Shown: piece after piece, positions 25,620 to 34,284 of the stretch
Layout of the letters: each line of letters begins with the position of its first letter
Numbering within the stretch: the first letter of the stretch is position 1
From: Bradyrhizobium sp. JYMT SZCCT0180
GTDB lineage: Bacteria > Pseudomonadota > Alphaproteobacteria > Rhizobiales > Xanthobacteraceae
Assembly: GCF_018130165.1 (NCBI RefSeq)
Contig: NZ_JAFCLZ010000023.1
Span: 62,001 to 126,000, forward strand
Direction of reading: 5' to 3'
DNA length: 64,000 nucleotides
The notes under the pieces: model-generated
Databases searched by the model: none
Told to the model about the DNA's origin: nothing
The model's input: the letters and a program-made list of their open reading frames with translations, nothing else
Position numbers and translations under genes: made by a program

Positions 25620-26867
25620 ATGAACTTCGATGACACCCCGCAGGAGGCCGCGTTCCGCGCCGAGGCGAAAGCCTGGATCGGAGCCAATGCGCCGAAGCAG
25701 TACGAGGAAGAACTGCGCAAATCCTCGCTCGGCCGCACCGTGCTCAAGGGCGCCAACATCCTCGAGGTCGCAAAGGCCTGGCAGAAGAAGAAAGCCGATG
25801 CCGGCTGGGCCTGCCTGCATTGGCCAAAGGAATATGGTGGGCGCGGCTCGTCGCCGATCGAGCGCGTGATCTGGCAGCAGGAGGAGGGTCCGTTCGGCAA
25901 GCTCAGCGGCATGTTCATCATCGGCCACGGCATGTGCGGGCCGACCATGATGGCGTTCGCGGGCGAGGAGGAGAAGCGCAAGTATCTGCCGCCGCTGGCC
26001 TCGGGCGAAAAGGTCTGGTGCCAGCTGTTCTCCGAACCCGCTGGCGGCTCCGACGTCGCCGGGCTTCGCACCCGCGCCGAGAAAACGGGCGACGACTGGA
26101 TCATCAACGGCCAGAAGATCTGGACATCAGGCGCGCATTATTCGGACTACGGCATCCTGCTGACGCGCACCGATCCCAATGTGGCAAAACACAAGGGCCT
26201 CACCATGTTCTTCCTGGACATGAAGAGCCCGGGCGTCGAGGTGCGACCCATCAAGCAGGCCAGCGGCCAGTCCGACTTCAACGAGGTCTATTTTACCGAT
26301 GTGAAAATCCCGGATTCGCAGCGGCTGGGCGCCGTCAATGATGGCTGGAACGTCTCGCTGACGACGCTGATGAACGAGCGCATGTCGATCGGCGCCGGCG
26401 TTTCCACCGGCTTCCCGGAGCTGTTCGATTTCTGCAACAGCCTGTTGCTGGACGACGGTCCCGCGATCGAGGACCGCAACGTGCGTTCCCGGCTGGCGAA
26501 CTATGCCGTGAAGGCGAGCGGGCTGAAATACACCAGCATGCGCGCGATCTCGGCGCTGTCGAAGGGCGATCGCCCGGGTCCCGAAAATTCCATCGGCAAG
26601 CTGGTCGCTGGCTCGATGGTGCAGGAAGTCGCGATGTATGCGCTCGATTTGCAGGGCGCCGCCGGCGCGCTGAGCGGGCCGGAGGACGCGGAGATTGCCG
26701 GAAAATTCCAGGCCATGCTGCTGCGTGCGCCGGGCACCCGCGTCGAGGGCGGCACCGACGAGATCATGCGCAACATTATTGCCGAACGCGTACTTGGCCT
26801 GCCCGGTGACATCAGGGTCGACAAGGACGTGCCGTTCAACAAGATTCCGACCAAGGGACGCGCGTAG
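25620..26867 (+). CDS. acyl-CoA dehydrogenase (large type), tandem copy A
   Basis: 415 residues from the ATG at 25620 (MNFDDTPQEAAFRAEAKAWI). FAD/substrate strands: CQLFSEPAGGSDVAGLRTRAEK and WIINGQKIWTSGAHYSDYG. The C-terminal region reads EGGTDEIMRNIIAERVLGLPGD. As in the FadE-like large subunits, Gly replaces the Glu of the IYEGT motif, so the catalytic base must come from another position. It is a paralogue of the next gene at 27020. The likely partner is the small chain at 24333; pimC/pimD-like pairing is inferred. Confidence 0.87.
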   Translation: MNFDDTPQEAAFRAEAKAWIGANAPKQYEEELRKSSLGRTVLKGANILEVAKAWQKKKADAGWACLHWPKEYGGRGSSPIERVIWQQEEGPFGKLSGMFIIGHGMCGPTMMAFAGEEEKRKYLPPLASGEKVWCQLFSEPAGGSDVAGLRTRAEKTGDDWIINGQKIWTSGAHYSDYGILLTRTDPNVAKHKGLTMFFLDMKSPGVEVRPIKQASGQSDFNEVYFTDVKIPDSQRLGAVNDGWNVSLTTLMNERMSIGAGVSTGFPELFDFCNSLLLDDGPAIEDRNVRSRLANYAVKASGLKYTSMRAISALSKGDRPGPENSIGKLVAGSMVQEVAMYALDLQGAAGALSGPEDAEIAGKFQAMLLRAPGTRVEGGTDEIMRNIIAERVLGLPGDIRVDKDVPFNKIPTKGRA

Positions 26868-26875
26868 AGTTGATA

Positions 26876-26979
26876 CCCTCATCCTGAGGAGCGGCGTCTT
26901 CGCCGCGTCTCGAAGGATGAAGGCCCGGCTGGTGGCCACATGGTTCGAGACGGCGCTTCGCGCCTCCTCACCATGAGGT
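26876..26979. repeat. CCTCATCCTGAGGAGCGG hairpin repeat, copy 1
   Basis: Opens CCTCATCCTGAGGAGCGGC, closes CGCCTCCTCACCATGAGG; middle pair GTCTCGAAGGATG ... ATGGTTCGAGAC. Second copy at 49662-49773. Confidence 0.88.
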
Positions 26980-27019
26980 TTGAGAACAACGCAAGAATTA
27001 AAACGTGAGAGGTCCGCCA

Positions 27020-28264
27020 ATGAACTTCGACGATACCCCGCAGGAAGCCGAATTCCGCGCCACCGCCCGTAAATGGATGGAAGCCAACGCGCCGAAGAAA
27101 TACGAGGCGGAGCTTTCCAAATCCTCGCTCGGCCGCATTCGGCTGGAGAAGGAAGAGATCGTCGATGTCGGCAAGGCCTGGCAGAAGAAGAAGGCCGAAG
27201 GCGGCTGGGCCTGTCTGCACTGGCCGAAGGAATATGGCGGCCGCGGCGCGACCCCGATCGAGAAGGTGATCTGGCAGCAGGAAGAAGGCGTCTACGGCAA
27301 GCTGACGCAGCCGTTCCAGATCGGCGAGGGCATGTGCGGCCCGACCGTGATGGCGTTCGGCAGCGAGGAGCACAAGCGGCATTATCTGCCGAAGCTTGCC
27401 TCCGGCGAACACATCTGGTGCCAGCTGTTTTCGGAGCCGGCCGGTGGTTCCGACGTCGCGGGCCTGCGTACCCGTGCCGAGAAGAACGGCGACGACTGGA
27501 TCATCAACGGCCAGAAAATCTGGACCTCGGGCGCGCACTATTCGGATTACGGCCTGTTGATCACCCGCACCGATCCCAACGTGCCCAAGCACAAGGGCCT
27601 GACGATGTTCTTCCTCGACATGAAGAGCAAGGGCGTCGAGGTGCGCCCCATCAAGCAGGCCAACGGCATGCAGGAATTCAACGAGGTCTATTTCACTGAT
27701 GTGGTGATCCCGGATCATCAGCGCCTCGGTGCGGTCGGCGACGGCTGGAACGTCTCGCTGACCACGCTGATGAACGAGCGCATGTCGATCGGCTCGCGGC
27801 TCGCCACCGGTTTCCCTGAAATGTTCGAGTTCTGCTCCAACCTGATGACCGATGACGGTCTTGCGATCGACGATCCCGCGGTCCGTTCGAAGCTTGCGAG
27901 CTGGGCGGTGAAGGCCAGCGGGCTGAAATACACCAGCTACCGCGCGATCTCGTCGCTGTCGAAGGGCGAGCGTCCGGGACCTGAGAACTCCATCGGCAAA
28001 TTGGTGTCGGGCACGATGCTGCAGGACATCGCGACTTACGCGATGGACCTGGAAGGTGCGGCCGGTGCGTTGACCGGCGCGGATGAAGAAATCGCTAGCG
28101 GCCAGTTCCAGCAGATGCTGCTCTCTTCGCCGTCGATGCGTATTGCCGGAGGTACCGACGAAATCCTGCGCAACATCATCGCCGAGCGCGTGCTCGGCCT
28201 GCCCGGCGACATCAGGGTCGACAAGGACGTGCCGTTCAACAAGATCCCGACCAAAGGGCGATGA
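27020..28264 (+). CDS. acyl-CoA dehydrogenase (large type), tandem copy B
   Basis: 414 residues from the ATG at 27020 (MNFDDTPQEAEFRATARKWM). Nearly the same motifs as copy A: SEPAGGSDVAGLRTRAEK, NGQKIWTSGAHYSDYG, and RVLGLPGDIRVDKDVPFNK. The C-terminal reads IAGGTDEILRNIIAERVLG. A recent tandem duplication with copy A is evident, probably with differing substrate ranges or as alternative partners of the small chain. Its stop overlaps the start of the nitroreductase (ATGA). Confidence 0.88.
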   Translation: MNFDDTPQEAEFRATARKWMEANAPKKYEAELSKSSLGRIRLEKEEIVDVGKAWQKKKAEGGWACLHWPKEYGGRGATPIEKVIWQQEEGVYGKLTQPFQIGEGMCGPTVMAFGSEEHKRHYLPKLASGEHIWCQLFSEPAGGSDVAGLRTRAEKNGDDWIINGQKIWTSGAHYSDYGLLITRTDPNVPKHKGLTMFFLDMKSKGVEVRPIKQANGMQEFNEVYFTDVVIPDHQRLGAVGDGWNVSLTTLMNERMSIGSRLATGFPEMFEFCSNLMTDDGLAIDDPAVRSKLASWAVKASGLKYTSYRAISSLSKGERPGPENSIGKLVSGTMLQDIATYAMDLEGAAGALTGADEEIASGQFQQMLLSSPSMRIAGGTDEILRNIIAERVLGLPGDIRVDKDVPFNKIPTKGR

Positions 28265-28980
28265 CCATGGATGCAAAAACGCCGAAGGCGCGCTACGCCA
28301 GCGAAGATCGCATCGGCGTGCTCGAGGAGTTGCTCGGCGAACGCTATTCGGTGCGCGCCTTCCTGCCGCGCGAGGTGCCGCGCGAGACCATCGAGCATAT
28401 TCTCACCGTGTCGCAGCGCACCGCGTCATGGTGCAACAGCCAGCCATGGCAGGTCTTGATCGCGAGCGGCGAGGCCAAGGAGCGGTTTCGCAAGGCGATC
28501 TATGCCGAGGCTTCCTCGGGCGGTAAGGACGACCATGATTTCACGCCGCCGCGCGAATATCTCGGCGTCTATCTCGAGCGCCGGCGCGAGAGCGGGTTCC
28601 AGCTCTACAACACGCTCGGCATCGCCAGAGGCGACAAGATGGCTTATGCCAAACAGGCGCTGGAGAATTACAATTTCTTCGGCGCCCCGCATGTCGCTGT
28701 CATTCACACCGACGAGCCGCTCGGCACTTACGGCGCGGTCGATTGCGGTGCCTATGTCAGCAATTTCATGCTGGCGGCGCAGGCGCTCGGTCTCGGCACC
28801 ATCCCGCAGGCCGCACTGGCGCGGCATTCCGGGCTGATCCGCCGACACTTCAAACTCGCCGATGATCGCCGCGTGGTCTGCGGCATTTCGTTCGGCTTTG
28901 CCGACAATGCGCACAAGGTCAACAGCTACCGGACCTCGCGCGCAAGCGTGGCCGATACCGTGACCTTCTTCGACGACTAA
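28261..28980 (+). CDS. nitroreductase-family oxidoreductase
   Basis: 239 residues. ERYSVRAFLPREVPRETIEHIL and SQRTASWCNSQPWQVLI are the FMN-binding marks of the NfsB/NfsA-like nitroreductase fold, and the central CGAYVSNFMLAAQALGLGTIPQAAL is the typical dimer/FMN motif. Start ATG overlaps the preceding stop as ATGA, so translation is coupled; the RBS would lie within the dehydrogenase gene. Its presence in an acyl-CoA dehydrogenase operon suggests a role in flavin or enoyl reduction rather than nitro reduction, but the substrate is unknown. A terminator follows at 29010. Confidence 0.83.
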   Translation: MTMDAKTPKARYASEDRIGVLEELLGERYSVRAFLPREVPRETIEHILTVSQRTASWCNSQPWQVLIASGEAKERFRKAIYAEASSGGKDDHDFTPPREYLGVYLERRRESGFQLYNTLGIARGDKMAYAKQALENYNFFGAPHVAVIHTDEPLGTYGAVDCGAYVSNFMLAAQALGLGTIPQAALARHSGLIRRHFKLADDRRVVCGISFGFADNAHKVNSYRTSRASVADTVTFFDD

Positions 28981-29009
28981 TAGTGCGCTCGAACATCAGA
29001 GCGCACAGG

Positions 29010-29044
29010 AAAAGCCCCGATCGCCAATGGCAGCCCGGGCTTTT
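29010..29044 (+). terminator. Rho-independent-like terminator after the nitroreductase
   Basis: 8-bp stem AAAAGCCC (29010-29017) / GGGCTTTT (29037-29044); the loop of 19 nt contains a possible second hairpin. It closes the long plus-strand operon. Confidence 0.7.
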
Positions 29045-29066
29045 CGCTATCTTAATTCAGACGAGG

Positions 29067-29312
29067 TCAGTAGGCGCAGACATTGACGGTGCGCAGGCGC
29101 AGACCGCGACGGGTTTCGACCCACTGCTGCCGGAGGCAGTCGTTGTAGCCATAGCCGGTGTTGAGGTAGACGCCACCGAAGCCGATGCCGATACCATGGC
29201 CCCAATAGCCGTGGTGGTGGTGATGATGGAAGGGGCCGGCGGCGGCGGGCGCAGCAGCGGCGAGGGTGAGGGCGGTGGCGGCGATCAGTCCGAGGGTAAC
29301 CTTGCGAAGCAT
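29067..29312 (-). CDS. small secreted His-run protein
   Basis: 81 residues from the ATG at 29312 with GGAGAATAC upstream; an upstream in-frame start has no ribosome site. The first 26 residues are a signal peptide (MLRKVTLGLIAATALTLAAAA PAAAG). The mature part contains a run of six His followed by Gly/Tyr-rich sequence and ends in a Cys and Tyr (about 20 residues from a first Cys, closing 'VNVCAY'). This end recalls the His-rich protein at 38748. Metal binding or cell-envelope role is only a suggestion. Confidence 0.65.
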   Translation of the reverse strand: MLRKVTLGLIAATALTLAAAAPAAAGPFHHHHHHGYWGHGIGIGFGGVYLNTGYGYNDCLRQQWVETRRGLRLRTVNVCAY

Positions 29313-29456
29313 TGTATTCTCCAATTGAATGGCGCGGGGGCCGTTGTTTCGTCCCTGCATCTTCGTCGGCGCGACGTGAATATTCGTTCACGCCGGTTCC
29401 GGAGAATCGTGTTTCAGGAATGTTTCGTGGGATGGAGGGGACGACACCTTTTCTTC

Positions 29457-29583
29457 CCTTCTCCCCTTGTGGGAGAAGGTGCCTTCGCGCAGCGAAGGCG
29501 GATGAGGGGTTGTCTCCGCGGATAGAGACCCCTCATCCGTCGCGGACTTCGTCCGCGCCACCTTCTCCCACAAGGGGAGAAGG
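29457..29583. repeat. long inverted repeat (CCTTCTCCCCTTGTGGGAG)
   Basis: CCTTCTCCCCTTGTGGGAGAAGGTG at the left and CACCTTCTCCCACAAGGGGAGAAGG at the right form a 25-bp near-perfect arm pair 127 bp apart; inside are GCCTTCGCGCAGCGAAGGC and GTCGCGGACTTCGTCCGCGCC-type hairpins. It sits between the His-run gene and a crotonase. Confidence 0.9.
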
Positions 29584-29588
29584 AAGAA

Positions 29589-30374
29589 TCAGAACCTCGG
29601 CGCCCTTTTTTCCGCGAAGGCCTTGATGCCTTCCTTGATCTCGTCGCCGCGCATGCTCTCGCGGTGGCGCTGGTTTGCGGCGGCCTCGTCGAGCTTGCCA
29701 CGGGCGAATTCGTTAATGGCGCGTTTCATGCCGCGCATCGCGACAGGTGCGTTACCGGCGAGGATGTTCGCAAGCTTGCCTACTTCCTCGTCGAGCATCT
29801 CCATCGGCACCATCGCGGTGAGATAGCCGATCCGCAGCATCTCGGGCGCCGAGATCTTCTCCGCCGTCAGAAACAGTTTCTTGGCATTGTCGACGCCGAG
29901 CCGCGTCACGTAACGCTCGATGCCGCTCTTGTAATAATGCAGGCCGAGCCGCGCCGCCGGCATGAACATTTCAGCCGTATCGACGCCGATGCGGAAATCG
30001 CAGGCCAGCGCCAGGTCGGTCGAGCCGCCATAGACGCCGCCATTGAGCCGGCAGATCGTCGGCACCCCGAGATCCTCCAGGCGGTTGACCACCACCTCGA
30101 ACGCCGAGCCGGCGCTCTGCTCCTCTTTGGCGCTGACGGCGCGGTCGGCGACCGAATTGAGATCGTAGCCGGCCGAGAAGGCGCGGCCGGTGCCGGTCAG
30201 CACCAGCACCCGGATGTCGGGATCGGCCTCGATCCGGTCGAACAGCTTTATGAGTTCGCCGAGGTCCTCGCTCTGCAGCCGGTTCAAATGTTTCGGCCGG
30301 TTGAGGCGGATGGTGGCGCGCGCGCCGCTGATGTCGAGTACCGGCGAACTCGCCGCCGCGGCTGAATTGGGCAT
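29589..30374 (-). CDS. enoyl-CoA hydratase/isomerase family protein
   Basis: 261 residues from the ATG at 30374 with GGAGAACG 5' of it; an ATG 12 nt upstream overlaps this ribosome site. Crotonase marks: IRLNRPKHLNRL, oxyanion loop FSAGYDLNSV, YGGSTDLALACDF. The hydratase Glu positions hold Asp/other (STDLA, PAARLGLHYYKSG), so function may differ from simple hydration. It is isolated from the plus-strand cluster by a repeat but is on the opposite strand. Confidence 0.8.
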   Translation of the reverse strand: MPNSAAAASSPVLDISGARATIRLNRPKHLNRLQSEDLGELIKLFDRIEADPDIRVLVLTGTGRAFSAGYDLNSVADRAVSAKEEQSAGSAFEVVVNRLEDLGVPTICRLNGGVYGGSTDLALACDFRIGVDTAEMFMPAARLGLHYYKSGIERYVTRLGVDNAKKLFLTAEKISAPEMLRIGYLTAMVPMEMLDEEVGKLANILAGNAPVAMRGMKRAINEFARGKLDEAAANQRHRESMRGDEIKEGIKAFAEKRAPRF

Positions 30375-30735
30375 ATCGTTCTCCATTCTTGTTATTTACT
30401 TGCTCTTATTTTTTCACTTGCGCGCGCCGTTTGCCGTGCCATCAGCAGGCGAAAATCGACGAGGTCAAGCACCAAGAGCTTCGACAGCCGCGTGGTGCTG
30501 CCGAAAGTGCCCGCCGCAGGGAAGGTCGTCAACGACGGGCGGCAAACGGCGTTCTCGCGTCGAAATGCCCACCGGCGAGGCTGCGCGGCAAGCCCGTCGG
30601 GGGATGAATTTTCTCGAATCCCGACAAATCGTCGTTTTTTCCCCGCATATCGAAAATAGCCTTTGGCCTTTACGATAGCGGCACTGCAAAAAAATCGCGA
30701 AAAAATTCACTCCCTGAAAAATTGGTTGGCTTCCA
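30375..30735. other. intergenic region, no gene seen
   Basis: 361 bp between divergent genes. AT-richer than its flanks in places (TTATTTACTTGCTCTTATTTTTTCAC). A short open frame 30389-30607 lacks a ribosome site and codon character. It should contain the promoters of both flanking genes, but I could not pick a convincing -35/-10 pair. Confidence 0.5.
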
Positions 30736-31404
30736 ATGGATCCGTCTCATCTGGCACAACACGCCGGCACGGCCGGCGCCCTCTTCGCGTCGATCTTCGT
30801 GATCGCCACCACCACGATGCGGACGATGATTCCTTTGCGGGTGTTCGGCATTCTCGCCAACATCGCCCTGTTTCTGACCGCCATTCCGTCCCGTAATTAT
30901 CTGGTCATGGTGGTGCAGGTGGCGATGCTGCTGGTCAATTCCTGGCGGCTGCACCAGATGCTGCAGCTCGTGCGCGACGTGAAAAAATCGGTCAACAGCG
31001 ACCTGTCGATGGATTGGCTGAAGCCGTTCATGACCGAGCGCGATTGCGCGGCCGGGGAAATGCTGTTCTACAAGGACGAGAAGGCCGAAGACATGCTCTA
31101 CATCGTCAGCGGCAAGTTCAAGCTGGTCGAGTCCGGCATCGTCTTGCCGGTCGGCGCCATCGTCGGCGAACTTGGCATGCTGTCGCCGTCGAACATGCGC
31201 ACCCAGTCGCTGGAATGCATCGAGGCCGGCCTCGTACTGAGCGTCAGCTACAGCAAGGTCGAGGAACTCTACGTTCAAAACCCGGCGTTCGGCTTTTACT
31301 TCCTTCGCCTCGCCAGCGCCCGGTTGTTTCAGAACCTCGAGACGCTGCAGCACCAGCTGGCCCAGCAAACGGCGGCGTCTGCCGCCGGGCCGAAACCCGC
31401 ATAG
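30736..31404 (+). CDS. membrane protein with cyclic-nucleotide-binding-like domain (Popeye-like layout)
   Basis: 222 residues. Three hydrophobic segments lie at about residues 12-30, 33-52 and 54-72, followed by a cNMP-binding-like domain (about 95-205): FMTERDCAAGEMLFYKDEKAEDMLYIVSGKFKLV. The phosphate-binding cassette is recognisable as GELGMLSPSNMRTQS, with conserved Glu and Arg. This order (3 TM + cNMP domain) is that of Popeye-domain proteins. It could sense cAMP or be a degenerate sensor. It is followed after 18 nt by the DUF6537 gene, so they are probably co-transcribed. Confidence 0.72.
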   Translation: MDPSHLAQHAGTAGALFASIFVIATTTMRTMIPLRVFGILANIALFLTAIPSRNYLVMVVQVAMLLVNSWRLHQMLQLVRDVKKSVNSDLSMDWLKPFMTERDCAAGEMLFYKDEKAEDMLYIVSGKFKLVESGIVLPVGAIVGELGMLSPSNMRTQSLECIEAGLVLSVSYSKVEELYVQNPAFGFYFLRLASARLFQNLETLQHQLAQQTAASAAGPKPA

Positions 31405-31422
31405 AGGCCGGGAGCTACGGGA

Positions 31423-32307
31423 GTGTCAGACCGCGGTTTCATGTCGTCGTTGCGTTATCTGTTCGCCGATTTCATCGGTGAGGAGGACGACACCCCGCCA
31501 TTCCTGCCTGAGGGCTTGCCGGAAGCGGTGACCGATGTCGCGAGCGATGCCATCCATCTGCTGATCGATTATCAGAGCACGAGCTATGCGCAGCTTTACG
31601 TCGACCGGCTGCGGCGGTTCGTCGGCCGCAATGGGGTCGATGATGCGATGCTGGTCGAGATCGCGCGGCTGATGGCGGTGCGCATGAGCTACGAGGATCC
31701 GATCCGGATCGCGCAGCTCAAGCTTGCCGAGTTCAACGAGGGGTCCGGCAGGAACTACAATCCGGTCGTCGATATCAGGAAATTCCGCGTCGACGAACTG
31801 GTCAGCGCGCTCCCCGCCATTATCGCGGAATTTCTGATCGATGCGCTTGACTGGGCGGGGTGGGCGCACAAGCGGATTTCCATGCGTTTCAGCGCGGCAA
31901 GCCGTCTCGGCGTTCGCCGCCTCAAGATTGAAGCTGGGCTGAAGCGGTGGCGGCGCTATTCGGTGCGTTACGCCAAGGAACGGCTGTGGGTCGAACGCTG
32001 GCTGCACATGATCAGCCGCGGCCTGGACAAACAGTCAGCCGCGGCTTCTGAAATCGTGCAGACCGCGACCATGATCGAGGGCTATGGCGACGTCTACCGT
32101 CAGGGCATGGCGGACTGGAACGCGATCATCGATGGCCTGGCCAAGCCGACCTTCGACGGCGTGCTGGCGCTATCGGATCTCGCCGGAGCGGTAGCGGAAG
32201 CGCGCGCGGCGGCGCTGCCCGATCCGCGGCAGGCCGCGCTCAAGCGCAAGATCGAGGAAATCAGGGCGCGGGTGCCGGCCGGCGGCTCGAGCGCCGCGGC
32301 GGGGTGA
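31423..32307 (+). CDS. stand-alone DUF6537 protein (C-terminal domain of indolepyruvate oxidoreductase-like)
   Basis: 294 residues from GTG at 31423 with GGGAG nearby; an ATG at 31441 is possible. Motifs LIDYQSTSYAQLYVDRLRRF, VEIARLMAVRMSYEDPIRIAQLK, LKRWRRYSVRYAKER and EGYGDVYRQGMADW closely match the C-terminal region of the fused iorB-type indolepyruvate:ferredoxin oxidoreductase subunit (DUF6537), but the N-terminal gamma-like catalytic domain is absent. Function outside the complex is unknown. It shares a 18-nt gap with the cNMP-binding gene. Assignment is by recalled pattern similarity. Confidence 0.68.
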   Translation: MSDRGFMSSLRYLFADFIGEEDDTPPFLPEGLPEAVTDVASDAIHLLIDYQSTSYAQLYVDRLRRFVGRNGVDDAMLVEIARLMAVRMSYEDPIRIAQLKLAEFNEGSGRNYNPVVDIRKFRVDELVSALPAIIAEFLIDALDWAGWAHKRISMRFSAASRLGVRRLKIEAGLKRWRRYSVRYAKERLWVERWLHMISRGLDKQSAAASEIVQTATMIEGYGDVYRQGMADWNAIIDGLAKPTFDGVLALSDLAGAVAEARAAALPDPRQAALKRKIEEIRARVPAGGSSAAAG

Positions 32308-32340
32308 GCGGGATGCGATTACGCGCTCTGTGCGGGTGTT

Positions 32341-32487
32341 CTCCCTCGCCCCGCACTTCGCGGGGAGAGGGTTGGGGTGAGGGGCTCTATCCGCTAACGC
32401 CGGTGTCAATTGATAGACCGGTACCCCCTCACCCGGATCGCAAGAGCGATCCGACCTCTCCCCGCAAGCGGGGCGAGGTGACCTGAA
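32341..32487. repeat. CTCCCTCGCCCCGC long repeat, copy 1
   Basis: Begins CTCCCTCGCCCCGCACTTC and ends CCCGCAAGCGGGGCGAGG; contains a core of about 55 bp starting GGGCTCTATCCGCTAACGCC and ending CCCCCTCACCCGGA, identical to positions 59310-59365 in the copy at 59246. Confidence 0.9.
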
Positions 32488-32510
32488 CCTCGGTGTCCGA
32501 CGCGGGGTAG

Positions 32511-33914
32511 TTACGCGCTTTGCACGGTCTTCACGGCTACCACCTTGTCGTCGTGGGGCGGCGGGTGCCGCTTCAGATGATCGCGGCGCATGCCGATTTC
32601 GTCGCGCACGAATTCATAGCCGAGCTTGAATGTGTCCATCCCGTCGCCGGAGATGGTGCCGTCGCGCATCCCCATCACCACACGCCGAAGGATGGCTTCG
32701 AGTTCGTCCTGCAGCTCGTCGAGCGCGTCGAACGATCGTGCATCCGCTATCCGCTCGCCGACATCGAGAACGGCGGTTGCCAGTTCACTGGCCCTCTCCG
32801 GCGCGATCCGGGTCACCTTGGCGTACAGCGCGGCGAACAGCGATCCGATGATGCCGAGTGCGGCGAGGGCGACGTACATCAGGTCGCTGTAGCGCTCGAT
32901 AAATGATTTGGATTCATCGTTGATGTATTCGGTTGCCCCTGGATGTGCGACGATGAAAGCATCCTTGTCGGTCGCGGCCGGCTCGATCTTCGAGGCGAAG
33001 CCGCCGTCGAGCGCCAGTTCCGACTTGTTTTCATAGATGATGCGCGCGAGATCGCTCACGGTCGGCGTCGACAGACCAGATTGCGCAACCAGCAACCACT
33101 GCAGGCCGACCGTCTCCACATCCTCTTCAGGGATGGTGGGTGAGGCCGAAAGCGTACCGGATTCGATCGTTTCTTCCGAAAGGACCGGATATTTTCGCGT
33201 CAGGGCCTTTGCCGCATCGATGGCGTTGAGGGCGAAGGTGCCGCGCCGCGCAATTTGCTCGAAGTTCTTGTCCTTTACGGTCCGCGAGGCATGGACGACC
33301 GCGATCACTGCGCCAAAGCCCGATGTTGTGAGCAGCTTGTCTAGCGTCGTACCCGGCGGCGCCATCTGGACCCGTGCCGCCGCGGGCCCCTCCGACAGGT
33401 CGAGAATGGTGCGGATCAGCGTGACACTGCTTTCGTTCTCGGCGACGACGGCAATCTTCTTTTTCTTAAGTTCAGCGAGGGTCTTGATTTTCTTGCCGGC
33501 GGGGCTGACCAGCAGCAGCACGTCATGTTCGAGGATCGCGACCGCGCGCGCCCGGGGCGGGATTTTTGCGTCGGTACGCAGAATCGCAAGGTTGGCTTCC
33601 TTACGGTCAAACTGGGCGATCGCCTTGGCGCTGTCGCTGTTGGGCACGATCTTGAGGCGCAGCCGCGACGAATTGTTCTTCAGGACGGTGGCAAGCCGGG
33701 CCGCAAAGCGCGCCTCGGGGCCGTTGGCTTGGCCGACGGCGAAGACCAGCGTTTCGGCATTTCGCACCCAGGTCCGGCCGGCCCACACCGTTGCGGCGGT
33801 GAGGACGAGGGTGAGAATCGAAAACAGCACGATCTGGGAGCGGTTGCTTTTGACCACCGGCATACGCAGGCGCCGTGGCATACCGGGTCTTGGTGTTGGG
33901 GCTTCAGCACTCAT
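32511..33914 (-). CDS. membrane-anchored TAXI-type (TRAP) solute-binding protein
   Basis: 467 residues from the ATG at 33914; a TTG 33 nt earlier is weaker. An N-terminal hydrophobic segment (SQIVLFSILTLVLTAATVWAG) acts as an uncleaved anchor or signal. The periplasmic domain has TAXI features (VFAVGQANGPEARFAARLATVL; SVTLIRTILDLSE). A second hydrophobic segment, DLMYVALAALGIIGSLFAALYA, about 340-362, is followed by about 100 residues of charged, helical cytosolic sequence. No TRAP permease lies adjacent, so it could be an orphan binding/signalling protein. TAXI assignment is by resemblance. Confidence 0.68.
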   Translation of the reverse strand: MSAEAPTPRPGMPRRLRMPVVKSNRSQIVLFSILTLVLTAATVWAGRTWVRNAETLVFAVGQANGPEARFAARLATVLKNNSSRLRLKIVPNSDSAKAIAQFDRKEANLAILRTDAKIPPRARAVAILEHDVLLLVSPAGKKIKTLAELKKKKIAVVAENESSVTLIRTILDLSEGPAAARVQMAPPGTTLDKLLTTSGFGAVIAVVHASRTVKDKNFEQIARRGTFALNAIDAAKALTRKYPVLSEETIESGTLSASPTIPEEDVETVGLQWLLVAQSGLSTPTVSDLARIIYENKSELALDGGFASKIEPAATDKDAFIVAHPGATEYINDESKSFIERYSDLMYVALAALGIIGSLFAALYAKVTRIAPERASELATAVLDVGERIADARSFDALDELQDELEAILRRVVMGMRDGTISGDGMDTFKLGYEFVRDEIGMRRDHLKRHPPPHDDKVVAVKTVQSA

Positions 33915-34284
33915 GGCTATACCCGGTCGGAGGACATCCCGCCGCAAAATCTGCGTCGCAGGCCATCCAAATGAATTCGTAAATACCTAGAAACGAACGA
34001 CAATTTCCTGCGCGGCAATGATATCCCGCCCCTGCCGGATTGCAAATCGTCCTCCCGCCGGTAACCTTACCCGCGCAAGCTGGGCCGACGCCGCAGTATC
34101 GCCGTTGGGCCACACCATGTTTTTTTCCAACCACCCACAGGTGCATTCCGGTCCGGGAGGTGCCATAAATACCGGCAACGTTCACGTCCGGGTTCGAGAA
34201 GAAAATTCGCTGACAGCCTAGACCCCCGGTTTATTGCCACCTCGTTAGTCCCAGCAAAGGGCGTCAGCTTTGTTGTTTCCTTCC
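33915..34284. other. intergenic region, nothing recognised
   Basis: 370 bp between divergent genes. Contains GC-rich segments and AT-rich patches (ATTTCCTGCGCGGCAATGATATCC). I see no tRNA, sRNA or motif that I would defend, only promoters presumably present. Confidence 0.5.

Noticed and set aside
26750..26790. missing YEGT Glu in the large acyl-CoA dehydrogenases as a sign of inactivity
   Set aside because: xGGTDEIxRN is normal for this subfamily, where the base is located elsewhere.
30389..30607. 72-residue frame in the gap before the cNMP-binding gene
   Set aside because: No ribosome site, low complexity and no homology by eye.
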